Shown one piece after another: positions 62,571 through 64,000 of a stretch of 64,000 nucleotides of DNA. Each line of letters opens with the position of its first letter. Within the stretch, counting starts at the first letter, position 1. Source of the stretch: DAHUXD01 sp963736455 (GTDB taxonomy: Bacteria > Acidobacteriota > Thermoanaerobaculia > UBA5066 > Gp7-AA6); assembly GCA_963736455.1 (NCBI GenBank), contig CAVTON010000002.1:744001-808000 (forward strand), written 5' to 3'. Below the pieces are notes generated by a model. That model did not search any database. It had not been told where the DNA came from and worked only from the letters and a program-made list of their open reading frames with translations. A program made the translations under genes and the position numbers.

Positions 62571-64000
62571 TCAGTGCGCGCGATTCTTGACCAGGTTGAA
62601 CTTCAGCATCTCCGTGTACGAGACGCGCGAGTCGAGGTCTTCGCGGGCGATCTTGAGGTGCTGGGTGAGGCCTTCGAGGACGAGCTCCATGCCGATCGCG
62701 AGCTCCTCCTTCGACGCGGGCGAGAAGTGCTCTTCGACGGCCTTCTCGAGGCCCGGCACGGATCGCAGCGAGGCCAGGTGCTCGCCAAACGGGGAGTCGT
62801 CCGAGATCGTGATCCTGTTTCCCGCCGCGAACCACCCGACGATGGGCTCGTAGAGCGCGTGGATGCGATCGGGCGCCGGAGCGGGACGGGCGCGGCGGAC
62901 GGGGCCGCTCGTCGGCTCGTCGTCCTCCTCGGCTTCCTGGCGGCGGCGCTCGGTCGGGCGGCCGGCGTCCGGGGCGGGGAACTTGGCGTCGAAGAGCTTC
63001 TTGACGGCTGTGCCGATGAGCTTCTTGGCGACGACCTCCGCGCCCTGCTGCTCGCCCTCGTACACCATCTCGACCTTGCCGGTGATCGCGGGCAGCGTCG
63101 CCGGCAGGTCGCACAGCCGCGGCGAGACGCGCGATTCGCCGTGGACGAGTCCGCGCCGCTCCAGGTTCGACGCCAGGATCTCCACGGCGGAGATCGGCAT
63201 GCGCGCCGACACTCCGGAGGACTGGTCGACGTACTCGGATGCGCGGGCCGCGAATGCGACCTCCTCGATCAGGTTCCGAAACAGCTCGGGGATGTCGATC
63301 GCGGGGCCGCCGTCGCGATCGAGCCAGGCCTCCTGGGCGGTGATCCGCGCCGCGGTCTTCACGTCCTCCGGGTAGTGGGTGAAGATCTGCGACGAGATCC
63401 GGTCCTTCAGCGGCGTGATGATGTTGCCGCGGTTCGTGTAGTCCTCGGGGTTGGCTGAGAACACGAGCAGGATGTCGAGCGGGATCCGGACGGGGAAGCC
63501 CCGGATCTGGAGGTCCCGCTCCTCGAGGATGTTCAGGAGGCCGACCTGGATGCGCGGCTGCAGATCCGGGAGCTCGTTGATCGCGAAGATGCCCCGGTTG
63601 GTCCGCGGCACGATGCCGAAGTGGATGACTTCCTCGTCGGAGTACGAGCGCCGCTCGGTCGCGGCCTTGATGGGATCGATGTCGCCGATCAGGTCCGCGA
63701 TGGTCACGTCCGGGGTCGCGAGCTTCTCGCGGTATCTCTCGGCGCGGGGAATCCAGACGATCGGGGCGGCGTCGCCCTGGTCGGCGACGATGCGTTTCCC
63801 GTACCTGGTGATCGGCGCGAGGGGGTCTTCGTTGAGCTCGCTGCCCGCGATCGCCGGAATCTCCGGATCGAGGAGCTGAACGAGGAGGCGGAGAAGGCGG
63901 GTCTTCGCCTGGCCGCGCAGGCCGAGCAGCAGGAAGTCGTGGCGGGACAGGATCGCGTTCTGAAGCGACGGGATCACCGTGCGCTCGTAGCCGTGGATGC
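62571..64000 (-). CDS. MoxR/magnesium-chelatase-like AAA+ ATPase (runs off right edge)
   Basis: At least 476 residues in the window; the frame is open to base 64000 (...GYERTVIPSLQNA), so the true start is outside. P-loop GLRGQAKTRLLRL, sensor region and Walker B-like GIFAINELPDLQPR, LVFSANPEDYTNRGNIITPLKDRI (arginine finger area). The lid/C-terminal part includes a charged low-complexity linker (PDAGRPTERRRQEAEED). Pairs with the VWA protein at 60643-61728. Role probably chaperone-like. Confidence 0.88.
   Translation of the reverse strand, partial: IHGYERTVIPSLQNAILSRHDFLLLGLRGQAKTRLLRLLVQLLDPEIPAIAGSELNEDPLAPITRYGKRIVADQGDAAPIVWIPRAERYREKLATPDVTIADLIGDIDPIKAATERRSYSDEEVIHFGIVPRTNRGIFAINELPDLQPRIQVGLLNILEERDLQIRGFPVRIPLDILLVFSANPEDYTNRGNIITPLKDRISSQIFTHYPEDVKTAARITAQEAWLDRDGGPAIDIPELFRNLIEEVAFAARASEYVDQSSGVSARMPISAVEILASNLERRGLVHGESRVSPRLCDLPATLPAITGKVEMVYEGEQQGAEVVAKKLIGTAVKKLFDAKFPAPDAGRPTERRRQEAEEDDEPTSGPVRRARPAPAPDRIHALYEPIVGWFAAGNRITISDDSPFGEHLASLRSVPGLEKAVEEHFSPASKEELAIGMELVLEGLTQHLKIAREDLDSRVSYTEMLKFNLVKNRAH

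Overview
The window is about 64 kb of GC-rich, gene-dense chromosome. The best guess is an Acidobacteriota genome. The main clue is a VWFA-related secreted protein of the kind typical of that phylum (39392-41110). Supporting signs are a non-proteobacterial SdhCAB complex, futalosine-route menaquinone synthesis (mqnE), and exported proteins carrying cysteine-containing S-layer-homology-like repeats. The class cannot be fixed from sequence alone. No rRNA, tRNA, CRISPR array, integrase or transposase was recognised, so this is mostly core chromosome with a few accessory patches.

Layout. 1-5000 (minus) is a TCA-cycle block: sdhC-sdhA-sdhB, an aquaporin, and the start of fumC running off the left edge. 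5.0-9.6 kb holds a secreted protein, mqnE with a coupled zinc-ribbon protein, a 48-residue basic protein, an MFS transporter and recO. 9.6-17 kb (plus) is glyQ-glyS-ppdK and an exported amidohydrolase. 17-24 kb (minus) is the main accessory locus. It is a 1946-residue RHS-repeat protein with an embedded S-layer-like segment and an alpha/beta-hydrolase C-terminal tip. A membrane protein gene overlaps its stop codon (candidate immunity gene), and a decayed second copy of the toxin-end/immunity-start junction follows. 24-30.4 kb has mutL, a small membrane protein, an ECF sigma/anti-sigma pair, a SpeB-like hydrolase and pcnB, which appears to start with AUU. 30.4-35 kb is a complete livKHMGF branched-chain amino acid transporter. 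Four tandem 104-bp palindromic repeats come next.

35.5-45 kb carries pckA, an HD-domain hydrolase, glnA with a clear promoter and terminator, the VWA protein with a BNR/Asp-box partner, and a homocysteine S-methyltransferase. 45-54.5 kb (minus) is a Kdp potassium-uptake locus with unusual features. KdpD is split into a kinase half (with kdpE) and a sensor half (after kdpC, with a one-base frameshift). There is an unannotated 27-residue membrane micropeptide next to kdpF and an outer-membrane-like protein fused to a membrane hairpin. A duplicated leader contains 11-bp phased repeats that could be KdpE sites. 54.5-64 kb has queA, an RNase Z-like protein, secreted proteins with the same S-layer-like repeats, and a VWA protein, HpcH/HpaI aldolase and MoxR/ChlI-like ATPase cluster running off the right edge.

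How the parts fit: PPDK, PEP carboxykinase, SDH and fumarase point to flexible PEP/TCA metabolism with a menaquinone respiratory chain. Glutamine synthetase and Liv handle nitrogen and amino acids. Kdp handles potassium limitation. The RHS locus is the most likely antagonism or contact system. All functional statements are from reading the sequence and family knowledge; no searches were run.
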